NCBI GenBank assembly: GCA_041746105.1 | Contig: JBGTHP010000011.1 | Span: 5,954 to 69,953 of the forward strand | DNA from: JBFHRE01 sp041746105 | GTDB taxonomy: Bacteria; Actinomycetota; Acidimicrobiia; Spongiisociales; ZC4RG35 | Length of the DNA stretch: 64,000 nucleotides | Direction: 5' to 3' | Shown here: positions 50,669 through 59,866 of the stretch, in pieces | How positions within the stretch are numbered: position 1 is the stretch's first letter | Layout: each line of letters begins with the position of its first letter | The notes under the pieces: model-generated | The model's database searches: none | What the model saw: the letters and a program-made list of their open reading frames with translations, nothing else | Told to the model about the DNA's origin: nothing | Translations under genes and position numbers: made by a program

Positions 50669-51435
50669 TGGATCGCCTTCGCCACCAGATCGACCAAATG
50701 GAGCCGTGGCAACGAGCCATGTTGGCGGCGCTGGTTGGACTGGCCTTCGTTGTCGCGATCATTGTTGTTGTCGCTTCCTCCGGCTCGGGATCTTCACCGA
50801 CGTCCACGGTTCCGCGCCTGGCGGCCTCCACGACGGCCCCCACACCAACCACCGCAGGCCCAACCACGGTCGTGGCCACGACGAATGCCCCGTCGACAAC
50901 GGTCGCGGAAGAAACCACAACAACCACAGAACCACCCAACCTCGTGCTGCGACCAGACGGTTTGGGAGAGCTGACCTTTGGCGACGATGCAGAACTCGCG
51001 ATCCTCACGCTCGGTGAGCTGCTTGGCTCCCCCGACGAAGACACCGGTTGGGTCAATCAAGCCGAGGCGTACGGGGTTTGCATCGGAACGGAGGTTCGTT
51101 TCGTGCGATGGGGATCACTCCAAATATTCCTCACGGATGGACCGAGCGACTGGGCCCCGGCCGGGGTGCGCCACATCGCCCACTACGCCGACTCGTCTTT
51201 TCTCGGCGAATCGCTCATCCCGTCGAACACGGCGGAGGGTATCGGTCAGGGCTCCACGGTTGATGACATCATCGGGGCGTATGGGGTGGCTGCTTCGATC
51301 GAAGACGATCCATTGTTCGGGCCGACATTCACACTCGACACGGCGGGAGCCGGGTTCCTGATCGGGTCGCTCACCGGGATTCAGTCCGGAGACCGGCTCC
51401 AGAGCCTGTCAGCCGGTTTTGCTTGTGGTGAGTAG
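50668..51435 (+). CDS. Membrane-anchored protein with Thr-rich linker
   Basis: A 255-residue protein: a short cytosolic start, one transmembrane helix (ALVGLAFVVAIIVVVASS, near residues 22-39), a Thr/Pro/Ala-rich linker (residues 45-90) and an exported C-terminal domain beginning LVLRPDGLGELTFGDDAE. The exported part has two Cys (CIGTEV and a terminal FACGE) that may form a disulfide. Similar single-pass proteins with ~160-residue extracytoplasmic domains are common but uncharacterised in actinobacteria. It overlaps the upstream Cys-rich frame by one base. Function unknown. Confidence 0.6.
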   Translation: MDRLRHQIDQMEPWQRAMLAALVGLAFVVAIIVVVASSGSGSSPTSTVPRLAASTTAPTPTTAGPTTVVATTNAPSTTVAEETTTTTEPPNLVLRPDGLGELTFGDDAELAILTLGELLGSPDEDTGWVNQAEAYGVCIGTEVRFVRWGSLQIFLTDGPSDWAPAGVRHIAHYADSSFLGESLIPSNTAEGIGQGSTVDDIIGAYGVAASIEDDPLFGPTFTLDTAGAGFLIGSLTGIQSGDRLQSLSAGFACGE

Positions 51436-51474
51436 GACGTAAGCTCTCCTGATGCCTGCTCCAGATCTCATTCG

Positions 51475-52548
51475 ATGAGACGCGTCCCAGCCGCCTTGTC
51501 GGCCGCCGTCTTGGCCGCCGCTTTTCTGGTCTTCTCGGCGTGCGGACAAGCCGAGGAAACGACGACCACGGCCGCACCAACGACAACCACCAGCAGCACC
51601 ACCTCCACCACGGTTCCGCCGACTACGACCACCGAGTACACCGGACCCGTGTCGATTCTCAACGGTCTTCCGGTGACCGATCAGGCCGCGACCGAACGCC
51701 GCATCATCGCCGTGAAGATCGACAACCATTGGGATGCACGACCTCAGTCCGGCCTCGAGTACGCGGACGCCGTGATCGAACTGAGAGTTGAAGGCGGACT
51801 CACTCGTTTTATGGCGCTGTTCCAGACCGCCGATACCGATTATCTCGGGCCGGTCCGGTCTGGGCGGCCGTCGGATGCAAAGGTGATCAGAAGCCTTGAG
51901 GCGACCTTCTTCACGTCTGGCGCGCAAGCGTGGGTGAGACAAGGCATCAAGGAGGTGGGGGTCCCGATGTTCATCGACGTGCGACCCGGCATGTTCAGGA
52001 TCAGCAGCCGGTTCGCTCCCCACAATCTCTACGCCGACACCGCTCTCCTCCACGAGTTCGCGGAAGATCAGGGTATACCCGACGAGCCTCCGCCGGCTGG
52101 TCTGTGGGAACTTGGAGACATGAGCGCAGAGGCGAAAAGAGCCACCAAGGTCACGGTGTCCTTTTCAAACGACTTCGCCGCCACGTGGACGTGGCGAGGT
52201 CAACGGTGGCTTCGCACGATCAACGGAGACGAGGTCTCCGAGACGATCGACCGTGAGGGAGTCACATCCCAAATCTGGGCGGACACTCTGGTGATGCTCG
52301 TAGGAAAGTTCTACACCGCTTCCCCGCCGGCCGGGTCCTCCGGATCCTCGGTTCCGGCAACAGAGACGATTGGCACAGGGAGAGCGATCGTCTTCTCCGG
52401 CGGTGAGTTGGTCGAAGGTACCTTTTCGCGGACCGCCGCCACGGAACCATTCGAACTGAAGACCTCCACCGGCCAGACGATGCTGGTGCCGCCGGGGAAA
52501 GTTTGGATCTCGATCGTGCCCGATGTCGGGTCGGTCGACTGGAAATGA
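51475..52548 (+). CDS. DUF3048 lipoprotein (YerB-like)
   Basis: A 357-residue exported protein. The signal sequence ends in VFSACGQ (Cys23 likely lipidated), then a Thr-rich linker. The DUF3048 domain begins at PVSILNGLPVTDQAAT, with characteristic VKIDNHWDARPQSGLEYADAV and YLGPVRSGRPSD; a C-terminal DUF3048_C-type region has SVPATETIGTGRAIVFSGGE. Family members are surface lipoproteins of unknown function (YerB in Bacillus). It couples to the amidase gene by ATGA. Confidence 0.88.
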   Translation: MRRVPAALSAAVLAAAFLVFSACGQAEETTTTAAPTTTTSSTTSTTVPPTTTTEYTGPVSILNGLPVTDQAATERRIIAVKIDNHWDARPQSGLEYADAVIELRVEGGLTRFMALFQTADTDYLGPVRSGRPSDAKVIRSLEATFFTSGAQAWVRQGIKEVGVPMFIDVRPGMFRISSRFAPHNLYADTALLHEFAEDQGIPDEPPPAGLWELGDMSAEAKRATKVTVSFSNDFAATWTWRGQRWLRTINGDEVSETIDREGVTSQIWADTLVMLVGKFYTASPPAGSSGSSVPATETIGTGRAIVFSGGELVEGTFSRTAATEPFELKTSTGQTMLVPPGKVWISIVPDVGSVDWK

Positions 52549-53912
52549 TCCCAGCCGGCGTTCTCAGCTCGGAGATTCGGCGAGGCGAAAGACTGGCACG
52601 CGACACCGTCGCAGGAGCGCTCATCGCCACGAGAGCCCAACAAGAGCGATTGAACATCTGCACGTTCATCGAGAGCGACGAAATCCTGGAGAGAGCCGAC
52701 GCGATCGACGATGCTGTCTCCAGAGGCCGCGACCCAGGGCCGCTCGCCGGCGTACCCATCGCGATCAAGGACATTTTTGATCATGTCGGTCGAATCACCA
52801 CATGCGGGTCATCGTTCTATCGCCACGAGCCCGAGGTCAACGCCACGGTTGTCGACCGCCTGGAGCAAGCCGGAGCAGTGATCGTGTCAAGAACTGGGCT
52901 ACATGAGTTCGCGTTCGGATTCAGCAGCGAAAACCACTGGTTCGGGCCGGTCAAGAACCCGCTCGACGAACGGCTCAGCCCCGGTGGATCCTCCGGCGGA
53001 TCGGCGGCAGCGGTTGCCGCCGGACAAGTACCGATAGCGATAGGGACCGACACCGGGGGTTCCGTTCGGGTCCCCGCGACCCTCGTTGGAGCATTCGGCC
53101 TCAAGGTCACCCATGGTCGAGTCCCCCTCAGCGGCGTGTTCCCACTGGCGGCTTCGCTCGACACCGTCGGTCCAATAGCAGGAACCGTCTCCGATCTAGT
53201 TCTCGGCTACACCGCAATCGCCGGTTTTTCGAACAGCGATCCGTGGTCGGTTCCCCACCCAGTCGTCGCCGGCAGTGGCGCTCGCCCCGACCTGCGCGGA
53301 ATACGAATCGGTGTCCCCGTGGAGTGGGTCGACCGGGCGCCCGTCGTCGAAGAAGTGGCATCGACATTTGCCACGGCGATGGGTCGGCTGGCCGGCCTCG
53401 GCGCCGAGATCATCGAGATCCGCGACGAACGCCTCACTCCCGAAGGGCGTATGTCGGAGCAGTTCGTCGAAACTGCTGCCGTTCATCGAAAATGGCGTGC
53501 GGAAGGAAAACCATACGGTCCCGACATAGACCAACGTCTCGAAGCGGTGGAAGCTTTTACGGCCGACGACCTGGTCCTGGCCATGGAATGGCGCGCCATC
53601 ATCCGCCAGAGAACGGCCTTGGCGTTCGGACAGGTGGACTTCATCGCCACGCCTGCGACAGGTGCGACCCAGAAAACAATTGGCGTCGACATGATCACAA
53701 CACCAGAGGGTGACATCCATTATCGGGAGCCGCTTCGTTGTTTCTCGGCCCTGGTCAACATTATGGGGTGTCCCGCCCTGGTCGGCCCGCTTCCTTCGCC
53801 GATGGTGCCGCCTCCTGGGCTCCAGCTCATCGCCCCTTGGTGGCAAGAGCACCGCCTGTTGGAGGTCGCCGCGACCCTCGAAGGAGTCGGGGTGTTCCAA
53901 AGACCGTGGTAG
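52545..53912 (+). CDS. Amidase (amidase signature family, GatA-like)
   Basis: A 455-residue amidase-signature enzyme from ATG 52545. The catalytic triad context is visible: the Lys in GVPIAIKDIFDHV, and the Gly/Ser-rich GGSSGGSAAAVAAGQVPIAIGTDTGGSVR region. Such enzymes hydrolyse amides; the substrate is unknown, and it is not clearly part of tRNA-dependent GatCAB because no gatB or gatC is nearby. It overlaps the DUF3048 lipoprotein gene by 4 nt. Length typical. Confidence 0.85.
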   Translation: MIPAGVLSSEIRRGERLARDTVAGALIATRAQQERLNICTFIESDEILERADAIDDAVSRGRDPGPLAGVPIAIKDIFDHVGRITTCGSSFYRHEPEVNATVVDRLEQAGAVIVSRTGLHEFAFGFSSENHWFGPVKNPLDERLSPGGSSGGSAAAVAAGQVPIAIGTDTGGSVRVPATLVGAFGLKVTHGRVPLSGVFPLAASLDTVGPIAGTVSDLVLGYTAIAGFSNSDPWSVPHPVVAGSGARPDLRGIRIGVPVEWVDRAPVVEEVASTFATAMGRLAGLGAEIIEIRDERLTPEGRMSEQFVETAAVHRKWRAEGKPYGPDIDQRLEAVEAFTADDLVLAMEWRAIIRQRTALAFGQVDFIATPATGATQKTIGVDMITTPEGDIHYREPLRCFSALVNIMGCPALVGPLPSPMVPPPGLQLIAPWWQEHRLLEVAATLEGVGVFQRPW

Positions 53913-54005
53913 AACTCCACCAAACGCCTACAATTTCCGGTCGGCGGTCCGACATCCCCTCCAGCCGGTTCGCCCACAACCAAACCAATCTGGAGCAGAA
54001 CTGAA

Positions 54006-55877
54006 ATGACCGAAAAGACCGCCACCCTCGACGCGCCGCCCGAAACAGTGATTCTCGACAGCGTCGTGATTCGGTTGGCAGGCGACTCAGGCGATGGAAT
54101 GCAGTTGGCCGGAGCGCGGTTCACCGACGCGTCCGCTGCATTCGGAAACGACCTCGCCACGTTCCCGAACTTCCCTGCAGAAATTCGCGCCCCGGCGGGC
54201 ACGCTGCCGGGAGTGAGCTCCTTTCAGGTTCAGATCGCGGATTTCGACATTCTCACCGCCGGAGATGAGCCTGACTGCCTGGTGGCAATGAACCCTGCCG
54301 GCCTCAAGGCCAACGTCTCCGATCTCCGCCAGGGGGGAACCCTGATCGTCAACCACGAGGCCTTTGACGAGCGCAACCTGGCCAAGGCCGGTTATGAAGT
54401 CAGCCCCCTCGAAGACGGATCGCTCGACGGCTTCAGGATGATTCAGGTCCCGATGGACACCCTCACCAAAGAGGCCGTCAAAGAGACCGGGGTGACCGGG
54501 CGCGACGTGCTGCGGTCCAAGAACTTCGTAGCCCTCGGGTTGCTCGCATGGATGTTCCATCGTCCCACCGAGCCGACGGTCGATTGGGTGAACGCCAAGT
54601 TTGGAAAGAAGCCGGAGGTGGCCGCCGCCAACCTCGCCGCTTTTCGCGCGGGCCACACGTTTGGCGAAGTCACGGAGGCGACCCGGACCACCATCACCGT
54701 CAAACCGGCCAAACTCTCACCAGGGACATACACCAACGTCACCGGCAACACAGCTCTGGCTTGGGGATTGATTGCGGCTTCGCAGGCGGCGAAGCTGCCA
54801 CTGTTCTACGGCACGTACCCGATAACTCCCGCCTCGGACATCCTTCACGAACTGAGCCGGCACAAGAACTTCGGCGTGAGGACCTTTCAGGCCGAGGACG
54901 AAATCGCCGGTGTTGGCGCCGCAATTGGTGCAGCGTTCGGCGGCAGCCTTGCGGCTACGGGTTCGTCTGGCCCAGGGATTGCGCTCAAGAGCGAGGCAAT
55001 CTCGCTTGCCTTCATGACAGAGCTACCACTTATCGTCATCAACGTGCAGCGAGGTGGACCATCCACCGGGCTTCCGACCAAGGTAGAACAGTCCGATCTG
55101 CTGTTTTCCCTCTTCGGCCGCCACGGTGAGTCACCGCTCCCGGTCATTGCCGCTTCGGCGCCGTCCGATGCGTTCGACGTGGCGATCGAGGCCGCCCGCA
55201 TCGCCCTCAAATACATGACACCGGTGATACTCCTCTCGGACAACGTCATCGCCAATGGGACCGAGCCATGGAAGCTCCCGAATGTCGACGACATACCCGA
55301 CATCTCCGTGCCATTCGCCACCGCTCCGAATGCGCCCGATGGCTCATACCTCCCGTACATGCGGAACGTCGAGACGTTCGCTCGACCGTGGGCGATCCCT
55401 GGGACGCCCGGCTTGGAACACAGGATCGGAGGGTTGGAGAAGGAAGCGGTAAGCGGCAACGTCTCCTACACGCCCGCAAACCACCAGCTGATGACCGACT
55501 CGAGAGCGTGGAAGGTCAAGAACATCGAGAACGACATCCCCGAGCTCCAGGTTGCAGGCGACGGTGACGCCGAGATTCTGGTACTCGGTTGGGGATCGAC
55601 CGCCGGCTCGATTCGGTCGGCAGCGGACAAGGTTCGCCGTCGCGATCTCAAAGTGGCCACCGCCCATCTCAGATATCTCAATCCGTTCCCTGCCAACCTC
55701 GGCGATGTCCTCAGACGATTCCCGAAGGTGCTCGTTCCGGAACTGAACAGCGGGCAACTCCGCATGCTCATTCGCGCCGAGTTCCTCACGCCGGCCGAAG
55801 GTTTGAACAAGATCGCAGGACAACCGTTCCAGGTGAGTGAGATCGAAGACAAAATCATGGAGATGTTGGGATCATGA
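54006..55877 (+). CDS. korA: 2-oxoacid:ferredoxin oxidoreductase subunit alpha (gamma-alpha fusion)
   Basis: A 623-residue subunit. The N-terminal gamma-type domain has RLAGDSGDGMQLAGARF and PNFPAEIRAPAG; from about residue 240 the pyrimidine-binding domain contains YGTYPITPASDILHEL, FQAEDEIAGVGAAIGAAFGG and GLPTKVEQSDLLFSLFGRHG. The fused form is the KorA type of actinobacteria, where with KorB it oxidises 2-oxoglutarate, or another 2-oxoacid, to an acyl-CoA using ferredoxin. Coupled to korB by ATGA. Substrate is inferred from subunit architecture. Confidence 0.9.
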   Translation: MTEKTATLDAPPETVILDSVVIRLAGDSGDGMQLAGARFTDASAAFGNDLATFPNFPAEIRAPAGTLPGVSSFQVQIADFDILTAGDEPDCLVAMNPAGLKANVSDLRQGGTLIVNHEAFDERNLAKAGYEVSPLEDGSLDGFRMIQVPMDTLTKEAVKETGVTGRDVLRSKNFVALGLLAWMFHRPTEPTVDWVNAKFGKKPEVAAANLAAFRAGHTFGEVTEATRTTITVKPAKLSPGTYTNVTGNTALAWGLIAASQAAKLPLFYGTYPITPASDILHELSRHKNFGVRTFQAEDEIAGVGAAIGAAFGGSLAATGSSGPGIALKSEAISLAFMTELPLIVINVQRGGPSTGLPTKVEQSDLLFSLFGRHGESPLPVIAASAPSDAFDVAIEAARIALKYMTPVILLSDNVIANGTEPWKLPNVDDIPDISVPFATAPNAPDGSYLPYMRNVETFARPWAIPGTPGLEHRIGGLEKEAVSGNVSYTPANHQLMTDSRAWKVKNIENDIPELQVAGDGDAEILVLGWGSTAGSIRSAADKVRRRDLKVATAHLRYLNPFPANLGDVLRRFPKVLVPELNSGQLRMLIRAEFLTPAEGLNKIAGQPFQVSEIEDKIMEMLGS

Positions 55878-56878
55878 CGACATACACACGTTCCGATTTC
55901 CAAACGGATCAGGAAGTCCGTTGGTGCCCCGGCTGTGGTGACTACACGATCCTCGCCGCCGTGCAACAGTTCATGGCCGGCATGGGTGTAGAGCGAGAGA
56001 AGATCGTCTTCATCTCCGGAATCGGCTGTTCCTCCCGTTTCCCGTACTACATGAATACATACGGGATGCACTCCATCCACGGACGGGCCCCCGCAATCGC
56101 CAGTGGCCTCTCGGCCTCACGCCCCGATCTCGCCGTGTGGGTTGTCACAGGTGACGGAGACGCATTGTCGATCGGTGGGAACCATTTGATCCATTCCCTT
56201 CGCAGGAACATGAATCTGAAAATCCTGCTGTTCAACAACCAGATCTATGGCCTGACCAAAGGTCAATACTCACCTACCTCAGAGGTAGGCAAAGCAACCA
56301 AGTCGACTCCTTTGGGATCGATCGACTATCCGTTCAATCCGACGAGCCTGGCGATCGGAGCGGAAGCAACGTTTGTTGCCAGAACCATCGACATGGACAG
56401 GACTCACACCCAGGGAATCCTCGAGCAGGCCCACGCCCACCAGGGGTCCGCCTTCATCGAGATCTACCAGAACTGCAACGTGTTCAACGACAAGGCGTTC
56501 GTTCAGTTGACAGGTAAGGAAGAGCGGGTGCACAACCGGGTCGACCTCATCGCCGGAGAGAAGATCATCTTTGGCGAGGGCGGATCGAAAGCCGTGGTGA
56601 TGAGGAACGGGTCGGCAACCATCGTTGACCGGAACACGGTCGCCGATAGCGAGATCATGGTCCATGACCCGACCAAGGCAGACGCCTCGATCGCGTTCGC
56701 CCTGAGCCGGTTGTCGCATGGTCCATACGGGCCTACACCGTTGGGTGTCTTCCGATCGGTTAAGCGGCCAACCTACGAACAAACGATGATGCGGCAGATG
56801 GCCGATGCCCAGGCAAAGCGCGGCGCCGGTGATCTCGCCGCACTTCTCACCTCCCAGGGGTCCTGGACGGTCGATTGA
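55874..56878 (+). CDS. korB: 2-oxoacid:ferredoxin oxidoreductase subunit beta
   Basis: A 334-residue thiamine-pyrophosphate subunit. WCPGCGDYTIL near residues 17-27 and a later Cys provide 4Fe-4S ligands; the TPP motif GDGDALSIGGNHLIHSLRRN and FNNQIYGLTKGQYSPTS are typical. Together with KorA it forms the cytosolic enzyme that makes succinyl-CoA or a similar product. No dedicated ferredoxin gene is adjacent. It converges with the AlkD gene, stop codons 2 nt apart. Confidence 0.92.
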   Translation: MTTYTRSDFQTDQEVRWCPGCGDYTILAAVQQFMAGMGVEREKIVFISGIGCSSRFPYYMNTYGMHSIHGRAPAIASGLSASRPDLAVWVVTGDGDALSIGGNHLIHSLRRNMNLKILLFNNQIYGLTKGQYSPTSEVGKATKSTPLGSIDYPFNPTSLAIGAEATFVARTIDMDRTHTQGILEQAHAHQGSAFIEIYQNCNVFNDKAFVQLTGKEERVHNRVDLIAGEKIIFGEGGSKAVVMRNGSATIVDRNTVADSEIMVHDPTKADASIAFALSRLSHGPYGPTPLGVFRSVKRPTYEQTMMRQMADAQAKRGAGDLAALLTSQGSWTVD

Positions 56879-56880
56879 AT

Positions 56881-57555
56881 TCAGAGGTGTTTTGTCGCCT
56901 CCCGTATGCTCAAGCCCGAGAGGCGGTCTCGGTGGTCGTCCACAAAACCACGGATCGCGTCCGGGTTGGTGTGGGCATATTGGCGGAGCGCCCAGCCGAT
57001 TGCCTTCCTGATGAAGAACTCTCGCTCGTGGGCTCGCCGTAGGCAGAAATCGAAGAGCATCGCTGCATCGGTCTCGCCCTTATGACCGAGCTGGCAGAGG
57101 ATGGCCGTTCTGCGGACCCACAGATCGTCGTCTTCGATCCATCGCTCCAGGGTCGGCCGCATGGCTACCCGGTTGGTGAGGACGACGTCGCCTACGAGGT
57201 GAGATGCAATGTCATCGACGAAATCCCACCACGCACCCTCTCTGATCAACTTCTCGTAGAGATCGGTCTGGGCCACCGTCTTGAACCGTTTGAAGCGATC
57301 CGCGTAACCGAGGGCGAGGTACTTTTCCTCACGGTGGCCCAACATCCAAAGAGCGTTGGTGCGTGATCGGTATTCGGATTCTGATCCTGGCTCGAACCGC
57401 TGACACAACTCGCGCAGTATCGGCTTGCGCAATGGTGACGAGACGCCGTAAAACGGCATATCCGTTTTCATGTAGGCCGCCATCTTTGAAGCCTTGGCCG
57501 GATCGGCCACCCGAGCGAGGCTGGATGCCACCCATCGAGTCATTTCGTCGGCCAT
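56881..57555 (-). CDS. DNA alkylation repair protein (AlkD-like HEAT-repeat glycosylase)
   Basis: A 224-residue all-helical protein from ATG 57555; upstream extension is Arg/Gly-rich and includes repeat sequence. The AlkD family is recognised by MPFYGVSSPLRKPI, NALWMLGHREEKYLALGYAD, GAWWDFVDDIASHLVG, RWIEDDDLWVRRTAIL and FFIRKAIGWALRQYAHTNP. AlkD excises alkylated purines through HEAT-like repeats without base flipping. Methylating metabolism nearby is a coincidence as far as the sequence tells. Confidence 0.9.
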   Translation of the reverse strand: MADEMTRWVASSLARVADPAKASKMAAYMKTDMPFYGVSSPLRKPILRELCQRFEPGSESEYRSRTNALWMLGHREEKYLALGYADRFKRFKTVAQTDLYEKLIREGAWWDFVDDIASHLVGDVVLTNRVAMRPTLERWIEDDDLWVRRTAILCQLGHKGETDAAMLFDFCLRRAHEREFFIRKAIGWALRQYAHTNPDAIRGFVDDHRDRLSGLSIREATKHL

Positions 57556-57595
57556 CTCGCCAGCGTAACCCGAACCCCACGCCCGAACCCACCCC

Positions 57596-57780
57596 CCGAA
57601 CTTTCGACAACTCGCCCCGAATACGGGGCGCACAACCTAAGGCTCCTGACCCCGCTACCAGGGCTCGATCGATGAGGATGGCGATAGAAACAACGCCTTT
57701 CACCCACCGGACCTGACTTTGGCCGCTCCCGACCCGAACTTTCGGCAACTCGCCCCGAATACGGGGCGCACAGCCTAAGG
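57596..57780. repeat. Pair of 47-bp hairpin-containing direct repeats
   Basis: Two copies (57596-57642 and 57734-57780) differ at two positions. Each contains the hairpin GCCCCG-AATA-CGGGGC (57614-57629 and 57752-57767). The copies are 138 bp apart and fill most of the 230-bp gap between alkD and the lipoprotein gene. The hairpins probably act as terminators or transcript stabilisers; the CCGAACTTT start is similar to the intergenic repeats at 11234. Nothing else is visible in the gap. Confidence 0.75.
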
Positions 57781-57785
57781 AACGA

Positions 57786-58214
57786 TCAGAACGCGCCCAC
57801 ATCTACTCCGTTGACGAGGACGTTTCTCGATTCGGTCCAGGAGCCGAGGTCGATGAAGAAATCGACCGGCTGGGTCACCTGGATACAGTTGGCCGCCGGG
57901 TTCCCGGCAACCACCAATTCCACGTCCAACGTCACCCCGTCGTCGACAACCGTCCAGTGCGCCTGATGGCACGGGTCTGGAAGCTCACCTACAACATGCA
58001 GGCGGATTTGCAGGGGAAAGCTCTCGGCCACCAACAGCTCCAAAGAAGTAGGAGTCCAGGGGTTGGCGAACCATCCATCGGGGACAGGATTGTCAAAGAC
58101 AGGACCACTCGCCGGCGGAAGGGAATCTGGCACCGGATCAACGAGGATCGGGCCTGACGATTGGGGCAGGGCGCATGACGAAAGGAAGACAACCAGGACG
58201 GTGAAGTATCTCAT
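57786..58214 (-). CDS. Putative lipoprotein (142 aa)
   Basis: A 142-residue protein from ATG 58214 with a signal peptide MRYFTVLVVFLSSCALP, so Cys14 is the likely lipidated residue. A Pro/Ser-rich spacer follows, then a beta-rich domain (LQIRLHVVGELPDPCHQ, TLDVELVVAG, ESRNVLVNGV) with two Cys that could form a disulfide. No named family recognised. It ends six bases after the second hairpin repeat, which may serve as its terminator. Confidence 0.6.
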   Translation of the reverse strand: MRYFTVLVVFLSSCALPQSSGPILVDPVPDSLPPASGPVFDNPVPDGWFANPWTPTSLELLVAESFPLQIRLHVVGELPDPCHQAHWTVVDDGVTLDVELVVAGNPAANCIQVTQPVDFFIDLGSWTESRNVLVNGVDVGAF

Positions 58215-58251
58215 GTCAATTTGACGCAACGTCCGAGGTCAATGTTCCCGA

Positions 58252-59850
58252 TCAGGCCATCGCGACCAGGTCGAGCATCGATTCATCGAAGAAGTGCACG
58301 GACCCCTCAGGCATCATGATCGCCCTGTGGGGCCGCAACCGGGCAACGAAGTCCGTGTCGTGGCTCACGAGGATCATGGTTCCCTGGTACTGATGGAGAG
58401 CCGTCAGCAGGGCCTCCTTTGCCTGGGGGTCGAGGTTGTTGGTCGGTTCATCCAGCAGGAGCACGTTCGGTCGAGACGTCATCAACATCGCGATCGCCAA
58501 TTTCGTCTTCTCCCCACCAGATAGTGTTCCCGCGTCCTGCTCGATCTTGTCGGCAAGCAGGAAATGGCCCAGCAGCGTGCGAAGCTGGAGTTCCGGCAGC
58601 CCTGACACGTCGTTCATGTGCTGCAACACCGTCTTGCCTGACTTGATTTGTTCGTGTTCCTGGGCGTAGTAGCCGAGTTTGGCGTTGTGCCCGACCTGTA
58701 CCTCACCCAGATCTGCGCTTTCGACGCCGGCCAGAATTCGCAAGAGGGTTGTCTTCCCTGCCCCGTTGAGACCCATGATCATCATCCGCTCATCGCGATC
58801 TAGGTCTACGTCAACGTCGACAAAGACGACGTTATCTCCAAAGGTCTTTGCCAGACCGAACGCCTTGAGCGGTGTCCGACCGGATGCTTCTGGTTGAGGG
58901 AAGCGGACTTTCACGTTCTTGCCACGGGTCTGAACGTCAACCAAGTCTTTTTTGATCCGTTCGACCCGCGTTTCCATCGCCCGCGCCTTTTTCGCCATCT
59001 TTTCGGTGGAGCCCTTGAACCGTCGGATGTTCTGCTCGAGTTGGGCGATCTTCACGTCCTGGTGTTTTCGCTCTTTTTCTCGCTGTTCACGGCGGCGTTC
59101 GCGCTCGACCAGATAATGGGAGTAGTTGCCTCGGTAGTCGTCGATCTCGCCATGCTCGAGGGCAAGAACCGACGTGATCGCTTCGTCCAGGAGCGGAAGG
59201 TCGTGAGAGACGACCAGCAAGGCACCCCTGTAGTCCTTCAAATAGGAGACCAGCCAGGCTTTCGCATCCAGGTCGAGGTGGTTGGTTGGCTCGTCGAGAA
59301 CCATCGTTTCCGCGTCCGAGAAGAGAATTCTCGCCAGCTCGACTCGTCTCCGCTGGCCACCCGACAAAGTGGCAACCGGCTGCGCCAACTCCTCGTTGTC
59401 AATGCCTAGATTGGCCGCGGTGCTTTTGGCCTCAGCCTCGGCGACAAACCCACCCTTGGCGTCGAACTCGTCTTGGAGCCGTGCAAAACGCTCGATGGCT
59501 CTGTCCCGGGCTTCACCGTCGAGACGTTCGATCTTCCGACGGGTCTCTTCGATCTTGCGCAACATTGCGCCAATCTCACGCGCAGCAAGAATCCGTTCGA
59601 GGGCCGTCATATCCGGCCGTTCCAGGTCCGGTAGAACGGCTTCCTGGCTGAAATAGCCGAGGTTGCCCGATCTGAGAACGGTTCCGGCCGCGGGGTGTGT
59701 ATAGCCAACAAGCGTACGCATCAAGGTGGTCTTTCCTGCACCGTTCCGCCCGACGAGACCCACCTTGTCACCGGCCTGTACGGCAAAATTGGCGCCACTC
59801 AGAAGGACGCGCGGCCCAACCTCAACTCGGAGATCTCGGACGATCAACAT
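58252..59850 (-). CDS. ABC-F family ATPase
   Basis: A 532-residue tandem ATPase without membrane domains. The first cassette has GRNGAGKTTLMRTLVG, LSGGQRRRVELARI and MVLDEPTNHLDLD; the second has GLNGAGKTTLLRILAG, LSGGEKTKLAIAMLM and LLLDEPTNNLDPQ. A charged linker of ~70 residues between cassettes (ERRREQREKERKHQD and on) is the ABC-F interdomain (P-site tRNA-interaction) motif. ABC-F proteins bind the ribosomal E site and modulate translation or antibiotic protection; which subfamily is not decided. It lies downstream of the aminotransferase. Confidence 0.9.
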   Translation of the reverse strand: MLIVRDLRVEVGPRVLLSGANFAVQAGDKVGLVGRNGAGKTTLMRTLVGYTHPAAGTVLRSGNLGYFSQEAVLPDLERPDMTALERILAAREIGAMLRKIEETRRKIERLDGEARDRAIERFARLQDEFDAKGGFVAEAEAKSTAANLGIDNEELAQPVATLSGGQRRRVELARILFSDAETMVLDEPTNHLDLDAKAWLVSYLKDYRGALLVVSHDLPLLDEAITSVLALEHGEIDDYRGNYSHYLVERERRREQREKERKHQDVKIAQLEQNIRRFKGSTEKMAKKARAMETRVERIKKDLVDVQTRGKNVKVRFPQPEASGRTPLKAFGLAKTFGDNVVFVDVDVDLDRDERMMIMGLNGAGKTTLLRILAGVESADLGEVQVGHNAKLGYYAQEHEQIKSGKTVLQHMNDVSGLPELQLRTLLGHFLLADKIEQDAGTLSGGEKTKLAIAMLMTSRPNVLLLDEPTNNLDPQAKEALLTALHQYQGTMILVSHDTDFVARLRPHRAIMMPEGSVHFFDESMLDLVAMA

Positions 59851-59866
59851 CGAGCGTCCGGCCTGC

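Noticed and set aside
57596..57780. CRISPR-like repeat array
   Set aside because: Only two copies, 91-nt spacer, a hairpin inside each repeat and no cas genes; better explained as an intergenic repeat/terminator.
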